Positions 63,601-64,000 of a DNA stretch of 64,000 bases are shown here, piece after piece. The notes under the pieces were generated by a model. That model saw only the letters and a list, made by a program, of their open reading frames with translations, searched no databases and had not been told where the DNA came from. The position numbers and the translations under genes are program-made. Every line of letters begins with the position of its first letter. Within the stretch, counting starts at the first letter, position 1. Source of the stretch: Paralichthys olivaceus (Eukaryota; Chordata; Actinopteri; Pleuronectiformes; Paralichthyidae); the NCBI RefSeq assembly GCF_024713975.1, contig NC_091096.1, positions 16,836,458 to 16,900,457 of the forward strand, written 5' to 3'.

Positions 63601-63856
63601 TTTGACTGGTGTACAGTAGGACCTCTGCATCTAACATCCCTTCTTCCTGATTCATGATCCAGGGTAAAGTTGCCCCCCCCAGCACGTACTATGAAGAAAC
63701 TTTTATAACCTTCTCTAGACTAAAACATAAGTGTAAAAACTGTAGATCTTGTCCAGATTAGGAGCAACGGGCAACTCCCCCATGCTTTCACTTTTGCCCC
63801 GGGCCCTTTTCCTCCCTGCTCCTATCAGTATGTGAGTGAGCTGACCAGTGTCCTTG

Positions 63857-64000
63857 TCACGTGTAGTTTTGTCTATCAAAGCTGCGGAAAGCTGACGGAG
63901 TGGCCAGTTTCCTCATGGAGAGGCTGTCAGTTTTGGCTGTCTCAGGCCGTGCTCCAGACTTGCTCCTGAGGAAGGGGTTTCTGGTTCCTGCCAGACCCCG
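63857..64000 (-). CDS. trpm3: C-terminal coding end of a TRPM3-like channel (partial)
   Basis: The minus strand is open from the window edge to a TGA at 63857-63859, 47 codons. The peptide includes GTRNPFLRSKSGARPE, then DSLSMRKL and AFRSFDRQNYT at the end. It is a Ser/Arg-rich tail of the sort that ends the long cytoplasmic C-terminus of TRPM1/TRPM3 channels. TRPM3 is a calcium-permeable, heat- and steroid-activated cation channel. The name rests mainly on position: in human KLF9 lies just beyond the 3' end of TRPM3 in the same orientation, exactly as here. The rest of the gene would lie to the right of the window. Confidence 0.6.
   Translation of the reverse strand, partial: RGLAGTRNPFLRSKSGARPETAKTDSLSMRKLATPSAFRSFDRQNYT

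Larger units (their letters stand above)
58926..63856 (-). other. trpm3: Probable trpm3 3' UTR or downstream sequence
   Basis: No coding exon recognised on either strand. The DNA is A/T-rich between 61280 and 61780 and contains a foldback at 59644-59732 and a repeat fragment at 60563-60640. How much of it is transcribed cannot be told from sequence alone. Confidence 0.35.

Noticed and set aside
1..64000. CRISPR arrays, operons, prophage or bacterial mobile elements
   Set aside because: The window is vertebrate DNA with split genes; repeats are microsatellites and eukaryotic interspersed elements.

Overview
This window is nuclear DNA of a bony fish, most likely a percomorph teleost. It holds split vertebrate genes with GT/AG introns, CA/TG microsatellites and several dispersed repeats that I recognise as typical of teleost genomes. 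There is no operon structure. Exons were assembled by hand from reading frame, splice phase and remembered family sequence. No alignment was run.

Layout, left to right. (1) At 0.6 kb on the minus strand is the signal-peptide exon of a gene that leaves the window on the left. (2) bco2, a carotenoid-cleaving dioxygenase, lies on the minus strand at 5.0-14.2 kb. It has 12 coding exons and encodes 554 aa. An old-style but intact-looking L1 insertion with target duplication sits 38 bp upstream of the exon 7 acceptor. (3) 14.2-22.0 kb is gene-free. (4) A secreted pancreatic elastase-type protease lies on the plus strand at 22.27-25.10 kb, with 8 exons and 269 aa. A PTF1-like acinar promoter site precedes it. 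(5) At 28.1 kb on the minus strand is an orphan promoter and first exon that I could not connect to any gene. (6) enho (adropin), a small membrane or secreted peptide, is on the plus strand. Its likely 5' UTR exon ends at 29,310 and its coding exon is 32,247-32,450. (7) fam219a is on the plus strand at 39.2-46.3 kb, with 6 coding exons and 192 aa; its introns carry several repeats. (8) klf9, a three-zinc-finger transcription factor, is on the minus strand at 50.3-52.8 kb, with 2 coding exons and 234 aa. It is tail-to-tail with fam219a. (9) A CpG-rich stretch at 56.6-57.2 kb contains an unexplained open frame. (10) The last 144 bases are the C-terminal coding end of a minus-strand gene, most likely trpm3, with a probable long 3' UTR down to about 58.9 kb.

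The genes do not form a pathway. The order is informative as synteny. ENHO and FAM219A are near neighbours on human 9p13, and KLF9 and TRPM3 are neighbours in the same relative orientation on 9q21, while BCO2 is on 11q23. No previously undescribed system is evident. The most interesting leads are the L1 insertion near a splice site, the orphan first exon at 28.1 kb, the PTF1-like site, the unusual elastase, the divergent adropin, and the GC-box and E-box cluster in klf9 intron 1.
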